A stretch of 64,000 bases of DNA from Noviherbaspirillum cavernae (GTDB lineage Bacteria; Pseudomonadota; Gammaproteobacteria; Burkholderiales; Burkholderiaceae_D): assembly GCF_003590875.1 (NCBI RefSeq), contig NZ_QYUN01000003.1:620001-684000 (forward strand), in the 5' to 3' direction. Shown piece by piece: positions 52,781-61,688 of this stretch (position 1 is the stretch's first letter; the number at the start of each line of letters is the position of its first letter). A program made the translations under genes and the position numbers. A model generated the notes under the pieces. It worked only from the letters and a program-made list of their open reading frames with translations, ran no database searches and had not been told where the DNA came from.

Positions 52781-52905
52781 GGAACTCTCCTTTCGAACAG
52801 CAAGGCAGGGCAGGCATGCGCAATCGCGTTCTCATGCTTGCCGCCACGGCATCACGCTGCGCCCGTTCCCCTTGTGGGAGAGGGAACAGGCAGATGACGC
52901 CGGGT

Positions 52906-53526
52906 TCAGCCTACCGCACTGGTACGGCTGATCATTGCCAAAAACTCTTCCCGCGTCGACAGATTCTCGCGGAATGCGCCCAGCATGCGGCTCGTGACCA
53001 TCGCCACGCCGGGCTTGTGCACGCCGCGCGTGGTCATGCATTGATGTGAAGCCTCGATCACGACGGCGACGCCGTTCGGCTGCAGGATTTCATTGAGCGT
53101 ATCCGCGATCTGCGCAGTCATCTTTTCCTGGATCTGCAGGCGCTTGGCATACACCTCGACCAGCCGCGCCAGCTTGGAAATGCCGACCACGCGGTGCGCC
53201 GGCATGTAGGCGATGTGCGCCTTGCCGATGATGGGCACCATGTGGTGCTCGCAATGGCTTTCGAAGCGGATGTCGGTCAGCACGATCATCTCGTCGTAGC
53301 CCTCGACCTCGGAGAAGGTGCGCGCCAGGATCTGCGAGGGCTCGTCCTTGTAGCCAGCGAAGAATTCCTCATAGGAACGAACCACGCGCGACGGCGTGTC
53401 CAGCAATCCTTCGCGCATCGGATCGTCGCCCGCCCAGCGGATCAGGGTGCGCACTGCGGCTTCGGCTTCCTCGCGGGATGGGCGGGCGGCGAAGTCTGCC
53501 AAGTCTGTTTTGTGAGATGAATTCAT
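52906..53526 (-). CDS. folE: GTP cyclohydrolase I
   Basis: A 206-residue type I GTP cyclohydrolase, catalysing GTP to dihydroneopterin triphosphate, the first step of tetrahydrofolate/pterin synthesis. Zinc and active-site residues are visible in [24 protein letters not shown] and in [12 protein letters not shown]. The start at 53526 is the first ATG; an upstream TTG is rejected. It is monocistronic here. In folate-dependent O-demethylation contexts extra folate synthesis can help, but nothing links it directly to the catabolic genes. Confidence 0.92.
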   Translation of the reverse strand: MNSSHKTDLADFAARPSREEAEAAVRTLIRWAGDDPMREGLLDTPSRVVRSYEEFFAGYKDEPSQILARTFSEVEGYDEMIVLTDIRFESHCEHHMVPIIGKAHIAYMPAHRVVGISKLARLVEVYAKRLQIQEKMTAQIADTLNEILQPNGVAVVIEASHQCMTTRGVHKPGVAMVTSRMLGAFRENLSTREEFLAMISRTSAVG

Positions 53527-53778
53527 GGGTTTTTCCAAAAGCGATGGGTCAATCCGACAGTGTAAATCAGTGCATGAAATCCTGCGTGAGGCGGATCAGT
53601 CCGGGACTCGGTGCGTGACTGTGAAATTTCATCGAAAGCACCCTTGAACTGCGCAGTTTTTGCTACTCATACCTCGAATGGGTGATGGAATTCGTGATTT
53701 GCCTGAATTACTCTTTGGAAAAATTGTCATTCGACAATTGATTGCCAAAACAACTCCAACTCCCAGAGAGGAAAAACC

Positions 53779-55818
53779 ATGCAAGGGAATTCAACGAAAA
53801 CGCAACTGGCCGCAGCTGTCAGCCTGGTTGCATTGCTGCTGTCGGGATGTGGATCGTCCGGCGATTCTTCCACGCCCGCGCCGTCATCCAAGGCGGCAGT
53901 TACCCAGATCAGCGGGACGGCCGCGACCGGCGCGCCGTTTTCCGGTGCCGCCATCAGCATCATTGACAAGACCGGTGCGGTGGTCGGGCAGGCCACTTCC
54001 AACAGCGACGGCAGCTATTCCGTCACCTTGTCGGCCGGCGCGGCCGCGCCGTTTGTGATCCAGGCTGTGCGCGACGACCAGACACTGATCAGCGTCGTGC
54101 CGGATTCCGCGACCGCAACCGTGAACATCACCCCGATCACCAACCTGATCGCGTCGCGCCTGTCGACATCGGGCGACCCGGCCAAACTCGCTGCCGAACT
54201 GCAAGCCAATCCCGGCTTGCTCGACCCGGTCAAGGTCAATGCCAAGGTGGATGAAATCGTTGCCCTGCTCAAACCCTTGCTCGACGCCGTCGGCGCAACG
54301 GTCAATCCGCTGACCGGAAAATTCGCGGCGGACGGCACCGGTACCGACCGCGTGCTGGATTCGCTGTCGATCAGGATCACGCCGGACAGTGCGACAACGG
54401 CGAATATCGAGGTATCGATCAAGCAGGCGGGCGCGGAAGGCGAACAGCCTCCGGTGGTGCAGTTCACGAGTGCGACAGCAACGCCGCCTACTCTGCCGGC
54501 GGTCACCGCGAGCAACCTGGTGCCGAGCGGCACAGCGGTATTGATCGCGGACCTGATGCAGCGCCTGACCGCCTGTTTTGCATTGCCTGTGGGTGAGCGC
54601 ACCGATACACCCGACGCTGCTGCAACGGCCGCCAACGTCACGGCTCCCGCCTGCAGGTCGCTTTTTGTGGACAATGATCCCGCGACCTTCAAAACTAACG
54701 GGAAGGTGATCGGCTACAGTGGCATCGGCAATGGCAACCACGGCAGCAACATCAACTATGCGTTCACCGGGATATTCCGCAACGGCGCAACCGGAGTCTT
54801 GTTTGACCGTGGCAGTTACGACTTCACACGCGGCAACGGCGATCTGGTCATCAGTTACCGCAATGTCGACAGTTTGGGCGGCGTACAGAATCAGGCATTG
54901 GTGGCCCGGCTATCGACTGCGGACAACAAGCTGAAGATCACCGGCAATAATTATGCATATGATGGTGGCGTCGATGCATATATGCAGCTGCGCACCTTCA
55001 TCAATCAGCCGTCATCGGACTACTACAGCACCGGCTACAACTTCAGCATTCCGAACAACGGTCTGTTCGAAAAGGTTGTGGTCACCTCGCCCAAGGGTGA
55101 AGTCCTCACCTTGCTGCCAAGCATCGGCGCGAATTTGCTGAACCTGGAAAAAGGCGGTGTCTCCTTGGGCACCAGCTTCTACCGTGTCCGCAGTGTCTAC
55201 GCCGACAGCGCCAATTCCGGCAACCCTGCCAATGCCGACACCAAACTTGCATTCAGCGCGACGCCGATGACGGATGCGGAACTGGCCTCCTATCCGCAGC
55301 AGAGTTCATGGAAGTTCGAGTACTACCTGAAGAGCGCCCCCGGCGTGCTGGCGGCGACGCAGCATTACCGGACCCGTGCGCGCGCGTTGACGATCGCCGA
55401 GTTCAGAACGCAAGGCCTGGCAAACCTGACAGACGAGGTCATCGGAGAGTTGAAGGCCGACACCGCTGTCTCGGGGGTATTGAATCTGCCCTTTGTCGAA
55501 GGCGGACCCGCGGACCTCGACTGGGATGTGCCGGCTGGTGCGCTGGCGCCTACCACGATCAAGATTTTCGGTCGCGGGCCGTTGATCAACGGTGTGCGTG
55601 AGATGTTTGACGACAGCGTGGCGGTCAACTCCAGCAAGCGCAACGCCATCATCCCCTGCACCAAGCAGACGCCCGCCGATACGCATTGCACGACAAGCAA
55701 CGGCGTGACCGACTTTGCAGCGGGCGGCTTCCTGAACGGCTTCATGTTGAACGGGCGCGATCCGGTCGGCCGTGAAATCAGCCATTTCTACGCGACATAC
55801 AAACTCGTCTTGCCGTAA
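53779..55818 (+). CDS. Large hypothetical lipoprotein
   Basis: A 679-residue lipoprotein. Signal peptide with lipobox LLLSGC (Cys about 25), then a serine-rich linker. Residues about 40-95 resemble a carboxypeptidase-regulatory/Ig-like beta domain (ISGTAATGAPFSGAAISIIDKTGAVVGQATSNSDGSYSVTL). A long region without recognised motifs follows, rich in Asn, Tyr and Gly (NYAFTGIFRNGATGVLFDRGSYDFTRGNG). Two cysteine pairs occur (CFALP/PACRS and PCTKQTPADTHC). It is probably anchored to the outer membrane. Function unknown. Confidence 0.75.
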   Translation: MQGNSTKTQLAAAVSLVALLLSGCGSSGDSSTPAPSSKAAVTQISGTAATGAPFSGAAISIIDKTGAVVGQATSNSDGSYSVTLSAGAAAPFVIQAVRDDQTLISVVPDSATATVNITPITNLIASRLSTSGDPAKLAAELQANPGLLDPVKVNAKVDEIVALLKPLLDAVGATVNPLTGKFAADGTGTDRVLDSLSIRITPDSATTANIEVSIKQAGAEGEQPPVVQFTSATATPPTLPAVTASNLVPSGTAVLIADLMQRLTACFALPVGERTDTPDAAATAANVTAPACRSLFVDNDPATFKTNGKVIGYSGIGNGNHGSNINYAFTGIFRNGATGVLFDRGSYDFTRGNGDLVISYRNVDSLGGVQNQALVARLSTADNKLKITGNNYAYDGGVDAYMQLRTFINQPSSDYYSTGYNFSIPNNGLFEKVVVTSPKGEVLTLLPSIGANLLNLEKGGVSLGTSFYRVRSVYADSANSGNPANADTKLAFSATPMTDAELASYPQQSSWKFEYYLKSAPGVLAATQHYRTRARALTIAEFRTQGLANLTDEVIGELKADTAVSGVLNLPFVEGGPADLDWDVPAGALAPTTIKIFGRGPLINGVREMFDDSVAVNSSKRNAIIPCTKQTPADTHCTTSNGVTDFAAGGFLNGFMLNGRDPVGREISHFYATYKLVLP

Positions 55819-56345
55819 GGGCAGATGGATTGCCGCAGGGTGCAAATGCACCTTGCGCGCAAGAAAGCTTCACACGAAGCGCCTCCATGCGAGGCGCTTT
55901 TTCATGCGTCTGCGGATTTCGTACTTATTTCTTGTAGTCATCGTGTTGTGGACGGTCAATTCGTGAGCGTCACCAATCTCTGCATGCTCTGCTCCATGAC
56001 CGACGATCATGTCTTGCTGGTCGAGGCCATGCTGCAGAAATTCGATATCGCGAACATGCGCCCGCATGCCTGCAAACCCGGCACGGGTGACGAAGCTTGT
56101 GAACAGTTGTTGCGCAAGGCCCGTCGCTCGACGACATGCGTGCTTTTCTTCCGATGAACTCGACAAGCTGGAAGCCGGTCAGGCGCGACGGGTCTTCCGG
56201 GAACAGACGCTGGCAAGGAATCCTCGCCTTCGACAGGTGAGTGTCACGCATCGCGCAAGTCGCATGCGTTCACATGCTTGCATCACAGCCGCGCGTCGTC
56301 GCCCCACAGCTGATGCATGTTGAAGCGGATCGCGGCACGTTCCCC
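55819..56345. other. Intergenic region after the lipoprotein gene
   Basis: Beyond the terminator at 55877-55902 the 527 bases contain only short, unlikely open frames on both strands. A 54-codon plus-strand frame near 55998-56157 (MTDDHVLLVEAMLQKFDIANMRPHAC and onward) could be a gene relic but matches nothing I know. Confidence 0.4.
55877..55902 (+). terminator. Intrinsic terminator of the lipoprotein gene
   Basis: AAGCGCCTC (55877-55885) pairs with GAGGCGCTT (55891-55899) around the loop CATGC, followed by a five-T tract that includes the last bases of the stem. It lies about 58 bases after the stop codon. Confidence 0.85.
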
Positions 56346-56807
56346 TCACAGCACTTCGCGCACCGCATTGAGCGGCACCGAGGTGTCGCGCCGGATCGGG
56401 AAGGACAGCGGCGCGCCGCGTGGGCCGACCAGCGCATGCACGACGGGCGTGGTCGTGGTTTTTCCCCTCGATGTCACCACGCCGATTTCACCGTTCTCCA
56501 ACCGCACGAAGGTGCCGGTGGGATAGGTGCCGAACTCGCGCACGAAGCAGGCGGCCAAAGCCGGATCGACGTCTTTCTTGTGAACCAGCAAGACATTGTG
56601 GATCGCGGCGTTGGGCAGCAGCGATTTGCGGTAATCGCGCGTCGATACGGACGCGCAATAGCGGTCGGCCACGGCGAGAATCTTCGCGTTGGCGCTGGTG
56701 GCCGCGCCGGGCCTGGCGTTCGGATAGCCGCTGCCGTCTTCGTTCTCGTGATGCTCAAGCACGCATTCGAGCCAGTCGGCATCGGTTATGCCGGCCTGCC
56801 GCGCCAT
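56346..56807 (-). pseudogene. HD-GYP phosphodiesterase, C-terminal remnant
   Basis: The 153 residues begin MARQAGITDADWLECVLEHHENEDGSGYPNARPG, containing the HHE-N-DGSGYP motif of HD-GYP c-di-GMP phosphodiesterases. ANAKILAVADRYCASVS and LVHKKDVDPALAA follow, with a C-terminal domain ending VREFGTYPTGTFVRLENGEIGVV. The N-terminal half with the first HD metal ligands (the HDIGK-type motif) is absent; upstream codons to 56954 are unrelated. The fragment should be inactive. It stands next to the Tad pilus operon. Confidence 0.75.
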
Positions 56808-57109
56808 TAGTTGTTCTATGAAAAGTATTCCCGATCGCCTTCGCAAGCCGCACAGATGCGGGCTTGCGTGACAAATGTCCCGAATTTCATCAATCGCGCA
56901 TAGTCGATTTGTCCTGCCTGGCAGGCGGTGAAACAGGAGTTCGGTACTACGCATTAAGGGAGCTAAGGCCCATGTGCCGGAGGTGTTGCATTTTTATAAT
57001 TAATTCACCCAATCAAGCATTGCCGCCCGGTTAGAGCGGATGCGATCGCCAGAGAGTAAGTCGCTCGATACAGAGCTTCAGTTCCAGCCAGGAAAGACCG
57101 AGGGGAACC
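56808..57109. promoter_or_regulatory. Presumed promoter region of the Tad operon
   Basis: About 300 bases between the HD-GYP remnant and cpaA. An AT-rich block (ATTTTTATAATTAATTCA near 56988-57006) could hold a -10 element. GAGGGG precedes the cpaA ATG. No operator was recognised. Confidence 0.45.
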
Positions 57110-57694
57110 ATGCAAGAGATACATTCGCTACTGCAGCTTCTTGTCATGCTCGTCGCAGACCCGCGCACGGCCATCCTGTTTGCGCTGCTCATCATTGCCG
57201 CGGTCAGCGACTACCGCACCTATCGGATTCCGAACTGGCTGACGATGGCTGGCGCGGCTTTCGCCCTGCTCTACAGCGCGTTCGTGCCGTTCTCGCCGGA
57301 ATACGGTTTCCTGTGGTCGCTCGGCGGCCTGGCGCTCGGCTTTGTCATCACCGTGCCGCTGTATGCGCTGCGCGCGATGGGGGCGGGGGACGTCAAACTG
57401 ATCGCGATGGTTGGCGCGTTCCTCGGCGTCTCGGATACGTTGTACGCAATCGTTTGCACCTTCATCGCGGGCGGCGTCGCCGCCATCGGATATGCCCTGT
57501 TTCATCGAGCGACCGGACGCATGCTTGCCAATGTCAAGAGCGCCGCCGGGTATCTGATGTTCTCGGCCGCCGCAGGCATCAAGCCGCAGGCGCAGATGGC
57601 GGCAGACAAGTCGATCGGAAAAATCCCGTACGCCATCAGCATCGCCGTCGGCACCATCGGCTATGTCGTGGCGAAGCAGCTGGGCTACATGTAG
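57110..57694 (+). CDS. cpaA: Tad pilus prepilin peptidase CpaA/TadV
   Basis: A 194-residue inner-membrane aspartyl protease with about five hydrophobic segments. The two catalytic Asp are in VSDYRTYRIPNWL (Asp34) and MGAGDVKLIA (GxGD motif, Asp94). It cleaves the leader of Flp prepilins and pseudopilins (flp, TadE/F types). It is shorter than type IV PilD, lacking its N-methylation domain, as expected for CpaA. It is the first gene of the operon. Confidence 0.9.
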   Translation: MQEIHSLLQLLVMLVADPRTAILFALLIIAAVSDYRTYRIPNWLTMAGAAFALLYSAFVPFSPEYGFLWSLGGLALGFVITVPLYALRAMGAGDVKLIAMVGAFLGVSDTLYAIVCTFIAGGVAAIGYALFHRATGRMLANVKSAAGYLMFSAAAGIKPQAQMAADKSIGKIPYAISIAVGTIGYVVAKQLGYM

Positions 57695-57733
57695 ATCGCA
57701 ATACCAACCCTTGCAAACCTCGACAGGTCGGAC

Positions 57734-58576
57734 ATGAAAAACATCAAAGCAATCGTCTTGCTGTTCCTCGCCGTCGTGATCGGCCTGGCAGCCGCGGTGT
57801 ATGCCGCAGGATGGGTCTCGCAACAAGGCGGCATCGCATCCAACAAGGTCGTCGTTGCCGCGGTCGATATCGAGCTTGGCAGCAAGGTCACCCCGCAGAT
57901 GCTGTCGACGGTGGACTGGCCCAGCGGGGCCATGCCGCCCGGCGCGTTCAAGGATGTCAAGGAATTGCAGGACCGCGTGGTGAAGGCAAGCATTCTGCGC
58001 GGCGAAGCTGTCCTCGAAGGCAAGCTCGCACCGGCAGGCACGCAGGGCGGTCTGTCGGCGGTGATCGCCGAAGGAAAGCGGGCCATGACGGTGCGCGTCA
58101 ACGACGTGGTGGGCGTGGCCGGATTTGCCCTGCCCGGCAACCATGTCGACGTGATGCTCAATACGCAGCAGGACAAGGACGGCAAGGATGGCGAGGCCAG
58201 GCAGATCAGCAAGACGGTGCTGGAAAACGTGCTGGTGCTCGCGGTGGCGCAGGAGGCCAGCCGCGACGAAACCAAGCCGAAGGTCGTCAATGCGGTCACG
58301 CTTGAACTGTCGCTGGAGGATTCCGAAAAGCTCGACCTGGCCCGCAACGTCGGCACGCTGTCGCTGGTGCTGCGTAACCAGATCGACAAGAAGTCGGTAA
58401 AGACCGCAGGCGTCACCAAGAAGCAGCTGTTCGGCGAAGCGCCGGTGAAGATCGCGGACAAGCCGAAGCCGGTAGCCGCCAGGCCCGCCATTGCGCGCAG
58501 CAAGCCGGTGGAACTGCCGCCGGCGCAATGTGTCGAGGTCATCCAGCATGGCACGCGGGCGCTCAACTGTTTCTAA
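57734..58576 (+). CDS. cpaB: Tad pilus assembly protein CpaB/RcpC
   Basis: A 280-residue protein with one N-terminal hydrophobic segment (IVLLFLAVVIGLAAAVYAA). A SAF domain follows (about 35-105, NKVVVAAVDIELGSKVTPQMLSTVDWPSG; LRGEAVLEGKLAP), then the RcpC domain (RAMTVRVNDVVGVAGFALPGNHVDVMLN; LENVLVLAVAQE). The protein is periplasmic and thought to help the secretin or bind peptidoglycan. Gene order cpaA-cpaB-cpaC is standard. Confidence 0.9.
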   Translation: MKNIKAIVLLFLAVVIGLAAAVYAAGWVSQQGGIASNKVVVAAVDIELGSKVTPQMLSTVDWPSGAMPPGAFKDVKELQDRVVKASILRGEAVLEGKLAPAGTQGGLSAVIAEGKRAMTVRVNDVVGVAGFALPGNHVDVMLNTQQDKDGKDGEARQISKTVLENVLVLAVAQEASRDETKPKVVNAVTLELSLEDSEKLDLARNVGTLSLVLRNQIDKKSVKTAGVTKKQLFGEAPVKIADKPKPVAARPAIARSKPVELPPAQCVEVIQHGTRALNCF

Positions 58577-58600
58577 CCATCGTCGTCAGGGAGCGTTCAC

Positions 58601-60160
58601 ATGCAAAATAAAACCATAACGATCATGATGCTTGCCGGACTGGCGCTTGGCAGCCAGGCATACGCGCAGACAAAGCCGGCCGCAGGCCAGCAGCCTGCGC
58701 CGGCACCGTCCTTGAAGCCGTGCACATCGGTGACCGTCGATCCGGCAACCAATGTCACTCTCGGCAAATCGTCGGTGGTGAAACTCAGCACGCCGGTATC
58801 CCGCATGGTGGTCGGCGGCATCGGGTCGAGCCGTGCCGGGAGACCGGCCGATGGCCGCAATCCGCAGCCTGGCGTTCCCGGCGCGCCGCCAGCGGGCGCG
58901 GCGCAGCAAGGTGGCGACAGCGTCGCCGATGTCGACATCACCCTGCTCAGCCCCACGGAGCTTTTCGTGCTGGGCAAGAAATCCGGTTCCATGAATCTGG
59001 TCCTGCAAGGCAACGACGGGCGCTGCGTCGTCAAGGACATCATCGTCACCATCGACCCCGGCACGCTGCAGGCGAAACTCGCCGAGCTGATGCCGGAAGA
59101 AAAGGACATCAGGATCAAGGGCGCGGAAAACGCGATCGTATTGACCGGCAAGGTCAGCGACGCGCTCAAGCTCGATGACGTGGTCACGCTGGCCTCGGCC
59201 TACGGCGACGGCAAGAAGGTCGTCAACATGCTGCGCGTGACGACGCCGCAGCAGGTCATGCTGGAGGTGAAGATCGCCGAAGTCAGCAAGAAGCTGCTCG
59301 ACCGGTTCGGCCTCGATTACTCGCGTGCCTACACGTCGGCCGACGGACTGACCTCGCGCATCATCTCGGGCATCATCGGCGGCGGCTCCGCCGTGTTCGG
59401 GCAATTCAGTCCCAACATCAGCGGCGGTGCCATCACCGGCAATGCCGCCAGCGCCGTCAGCGGCACCTCGGCGGCGGCGATTGCCAATCTCAGCACCACG
59501 TCGCGCGGCGCCACGCTGTTCGGCATCGACGCGCAAAAGCAGGACGGCCTGATCCGCGTGCTGGCGGAACCCAACATCATGGCCATCAGCGGGCAATCGG
59601 CCAGCTTCCTGTCCGGCGGCAAGATCTTCATCCCTGTGGCACAGAGCAACAGTGGCGGCGGCACCGTCATGACGCTGGAGGAAAAGGAATTCGGCGTCGG
59701 CCTGAAGTTCACGCCGACCGTGCTGGACGGCACGCGCATCAATCTCAAGCTGGTGTCCGAAGCGTCCGAACTGTCGCAAACCGGCTCACCCTTCACCACG
59801 GTCAACGGCGTCACCTCGGTATTGCCTTCCATCGCCACGCGCCGCGTCGATACCACCGTGCAGCTCAACGACGGCCAGAGCTTCGCGGTCGCCGGTCTCG
59901 TCAAGAACAACGTCACCGAAACCATCAATAGCTTTCCCGGCGTCGGCGAGGTGCCCGTCGTCGGCGCGCTGTTCCGCTCCACCGAGTTTCAGAAGGATCA
60001 GACGGAACTCCTGTTCGTGATCACGCCGCGCCTCGTCAAGCCGGTCAGCGCGGACATCACGCTGCCGACCGACAACCACATCGTGCCCGGACGCGCCGAC
60101 GCGATCTTCATGGGCAAGTCCGAGGGTGCGCCCGAGGCGCTTGCGCCAGCCAACAAATAA
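58601..60160 (+). CDS. cpaC: Tad pilus secretin CpaC/RcpA
   Basis: A 519-residue outer-membrane secretin. A signal peptide (MQNKTITIMMLAGLALGSQAYA) is followed by a proline/alanine linker. The N-terminal pilus domain (LGKSSVVKLSTPVSRMVVGG; LFVLGKKSGSMNLVLQ) and a BON-like region come next. The secretin core has VMLEVKIAEVSKKLLDRFGLD, VLAEPNIMAISGQSASFLSGGKI and VPVVGALFRSTEFQKDQTELLFVITPRLV. It forms the outer-membrane pore for the Flp pilus. A 30-residue Gly/Pro insertion near residues 75-105 is unusual. Confidence 0.92.
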   Translation: MQNKTITIMMLAGLALGSQAYAQTKPAAGQQPAPAPSLKPCTSVTVDPATNVTLGKSSVVKLSTPVSRMVVGGIGSSRAGRPADGRNPQPGVPGAPPAGAAQQGGDSVADVDITLLSPTELFVLGKKSGSMNLVLQGNDGRCVVKDIIVTIDPGTLQAKLAELMPEEKDIRIKGAENAIVLTGKVSDALKLDDVVTLASAYGDGKKVVNMLRVTTPQQVMLEVKIAEVSKKLLDRFGLDYSRAYTSADGLTSRIISGIIGGGSAVFGQFSPNISGGAITGNAASAVSGTSAAAIANLSTTSRGATLFGIDAQKQDGLIRVLAEPNIMAISGQSASFLSGGKIFIPVAQSNSGGGTVMTLEEKEFGVGLKFTPTVLDGTRINLKLVSEASELSQTGSPFTTVNGVTSVLPSIATRRVDTTVQLNDGQSFAVAGLVKNNVTETINSFPGVGEVPVVGALFRSTEFQKDQTELLFVITPRLVKPVSADITLPTDNHIVPGRADAIFMGKSEGAPEALAPANK

Positions 60161-60169
60161 GCGGAGGAC

Positions 60170-60445
60170 ATGATGAAAAAACTCTCCATTGCGCTCATGC
60201 CGGTGCTGCTCGCGGGCTGCGCCTCCAGTGCGACGCCCAACTACGACGCCCGCTTCGGTGACGCCGTGCGCGAGGCGCGGCAGCGCATGACGATCAACCA
60301 GGACGCCGGCAAGAATGCCGACCCCGTCGCCGGCATGGACGGCAAGGCAGCCAGAGATGCGGCGGTGCTCTATCAGAAAACGTTCACCGCACCGCCGCCG
60401 GTGGTGAATGTCATCAATATCGGCGGAGGGGTTGGCAGCAAGTAG
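60170..60445 (+). CDS. Small Tad-operon lipoprotein
   Basis: A 91-residue lipoprotein with lipobox VLLAGC (Cys about 17) and a short hydrophilic mature part ending VVNVINIGGGVGSK. An ATG three bases later is equally possible after GCGGAGGA. It lies between the secretin gene and the Flp pilin gene, where larger CpaD-type lipoproteins often occur. It is too short and dissimilar to be called CpaD, and may be a pilotin-like helper of the secretin. Confidence 0.72.
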   Translation: MMKKLSIALMPVLLAGCASSATPNYDARFGDAVREARQRMTINQDAGKNADPVAGMDGKAARDAAVLYQKTFTAPPPVVNVINIGGGVGSK

Positions 60446-60587
60446 CGTCGGGATGGTGTGCAGACCGGATTCATCGCCGGCGCGGAATCAGAGGTTACCT
60501 GCTTTGGCAGGAAGTCGTGGAAGGGCAGTACCCGTGAAGCAGCAATGCAGTCTATGCGGTTCAACAATCATCATGAAAGGAAACAAA

Positions 60588-60818
60588 ATGAACATCACTC
60601 TCAAATCACTTGGTCAATCCATCCGTTCCTTTGCGAAGGACGAGGAAGGCGCGCAGGTTGTCGAGTACGCGCTGATCATCGCCGTCGTGTCGATTGCGCT
60701 GGTGGTTGCACTCCAGCAGCTGACGGCCGCCGGCGGCGGATTCTCGGCTTTCATCACTCGCGTCACCAACTGCCTTACTAACGGTACATGCGCGGCGGCC
60801 CCCGCCGCCGGCGGCTGA
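60588..60818 (+). CDS. flp: Flp-type pilin 1
   Basis: A 76-residue prepilin. The leader MNITLKSLGQSIRSFAKDEEG ends with the Gly21 cleavage site; the mature protein starts AQVVEYALIIAVVSIALVVAL, with the Glu-Tyr pair and hydrophobic helix diagnostic of Flp/Fap pilins. The mature length is about 55 residues, with a C-terminal Cys pair (NCLTNGTC) and an Ala/Gly tail. It is the main structural subunit of the Tad pilus, processed by CpaA. Confidence 0.92.
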   Translation: MNITLKSLGQSIRSFAKDEEGAQVVEYALIIAVVSIALVVALQQLTAAGGGFSAFITRVTNCLTNGTCAAAPAAGG

Positions 60819-60946
60819 TAGCGGTGTCTCTCCGTAATTTGACCTGGTTGTAGCCAGCGGTGGTTGCGCGGTCGTCGACTGCGCAACCATTCGCAGAGCC
60901 GATCCGGTGTTCGACATCTTGCATGTTTCTTGTCCAGGTGATTGCC

Positions 60947-61126
60947 ATGTTCATCCAATTTCTCGACGACGACGATGGCGCCCAAGTGGTGGAGTACGCG
61001 CTGATCATCGCGGTGATTTCCATCGCCCTGATCGTCGCGTTGCAACCGCTTACGACCAGCAATAGTTTTTCGGATTTCATCGAGCGCGTTTCCACATGCC
61101 TGACAACTCCTGCGGACTGTAGTTGA
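60947..61126 (+). CDS. Flp-type pilin 2
   Basis: A 59-residue prepilin with a very short leader (MFIQFLDDDDG) before the Gly cleavage site, then AQVVEYALIIAVISIALIVAL. The mature C-terminus has two Cys (TCLTTPADC). An alternative ATG at 60923 would add eight residues; AGGTG before 60947 supports the shorter form. It is a tandem paralogue of the preceding pilin, so the pilus may be heteropolymeric or the genes differentially used. Confidence 0.85.
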   Translation: MFIQFLDDDDGAQVVEYALIIAVISIALIVALQPLTTSNSFSDFIERVSTCLTTPADCS

Positions 61127-61222
61127 ACCAGGTTGGATACAGAATCAATGCGGAAGCGAAATGACATACGGCTTCCGGCAGTTTCGTCATGGCGGCAACC
61201 CGAAAATTTGGCGGAGGATGAA

Positions 61223-61675
61223 ATGAGATATGCGCGTCAACGTGGAAGCCAAATAGTGGAGTTCGCGTTTGTTCTGCCTGTCTTGGTTCTGATGCTGTTG
61301 TTGATCGTCGACTTTGGATTTTTGGTCTACAACAAGGCGGTCATCACGAACGCGAGCCGGGAAGGCGCACGCTTTGGCACGGTATTGACGGCAACGCCGT
61401 GGACGACCGCGTCGGTGGCGGCGGTGGCCTGCAATTACGCAAGGAATTCCGTGATCAATGTGAGTACCGGGACGCGTAACGCCAACTGCACCGGCACCGC
61501 CGATCCGACCATCGTGGTGTCCAACCCGAACGGCAATGTGCCGCCGCATTTCAACGATCCGGTGACCGTCACTGTTACCTACGCCTATTCGGGTTTTCTT
61601 CTCAATACGGCGAATGCCAAATTTGGCACCTTCCCGTTGAGCTTGACGGCTGCCAGCACCATGGCGCATGAGTGA
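61223..61675 (+). CDS. tadE: TadE-like pseudopilin
   Basis: A 150-residue protein. After the short basic N-terminus MRYARQRG comes SQIVEFAFVLPVLVLMLLLIVDFGFLVYNKAVITNASREGARFG, the TadE signature with the Glu and hydrophobic helix. GGAGGATGAA precedes the start at 61223; the longer open frame is not supported. TadE-like proteins are minor pseudopilins cleaved by CpaA and needed for pilus assembly. Its stop lies about 13 bases before the next start. Confidence 0.85.
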   Translation: MRYARQRGSQIVEFAFVLPVLVLMLLLIVDFGFLVYNKAVITNASREGARFGTVLTATPWTTASVAAVACNYARNSVINVSTGTRNANCTGTADPTIVVSNPNGNVPPHFNDPVTVTVTYAYSGFLLNTANAKFGTFPLSLTAASTMAHE

Positions 61676-61688
61676 AAAGGGGAATGTG

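Noticed and set aside
57040..58305. 421-residue plus-strand protein
   Set aside because: Runs out of frame through cpaA and cpaB; low-complexity Arg/Gly-rich translation.
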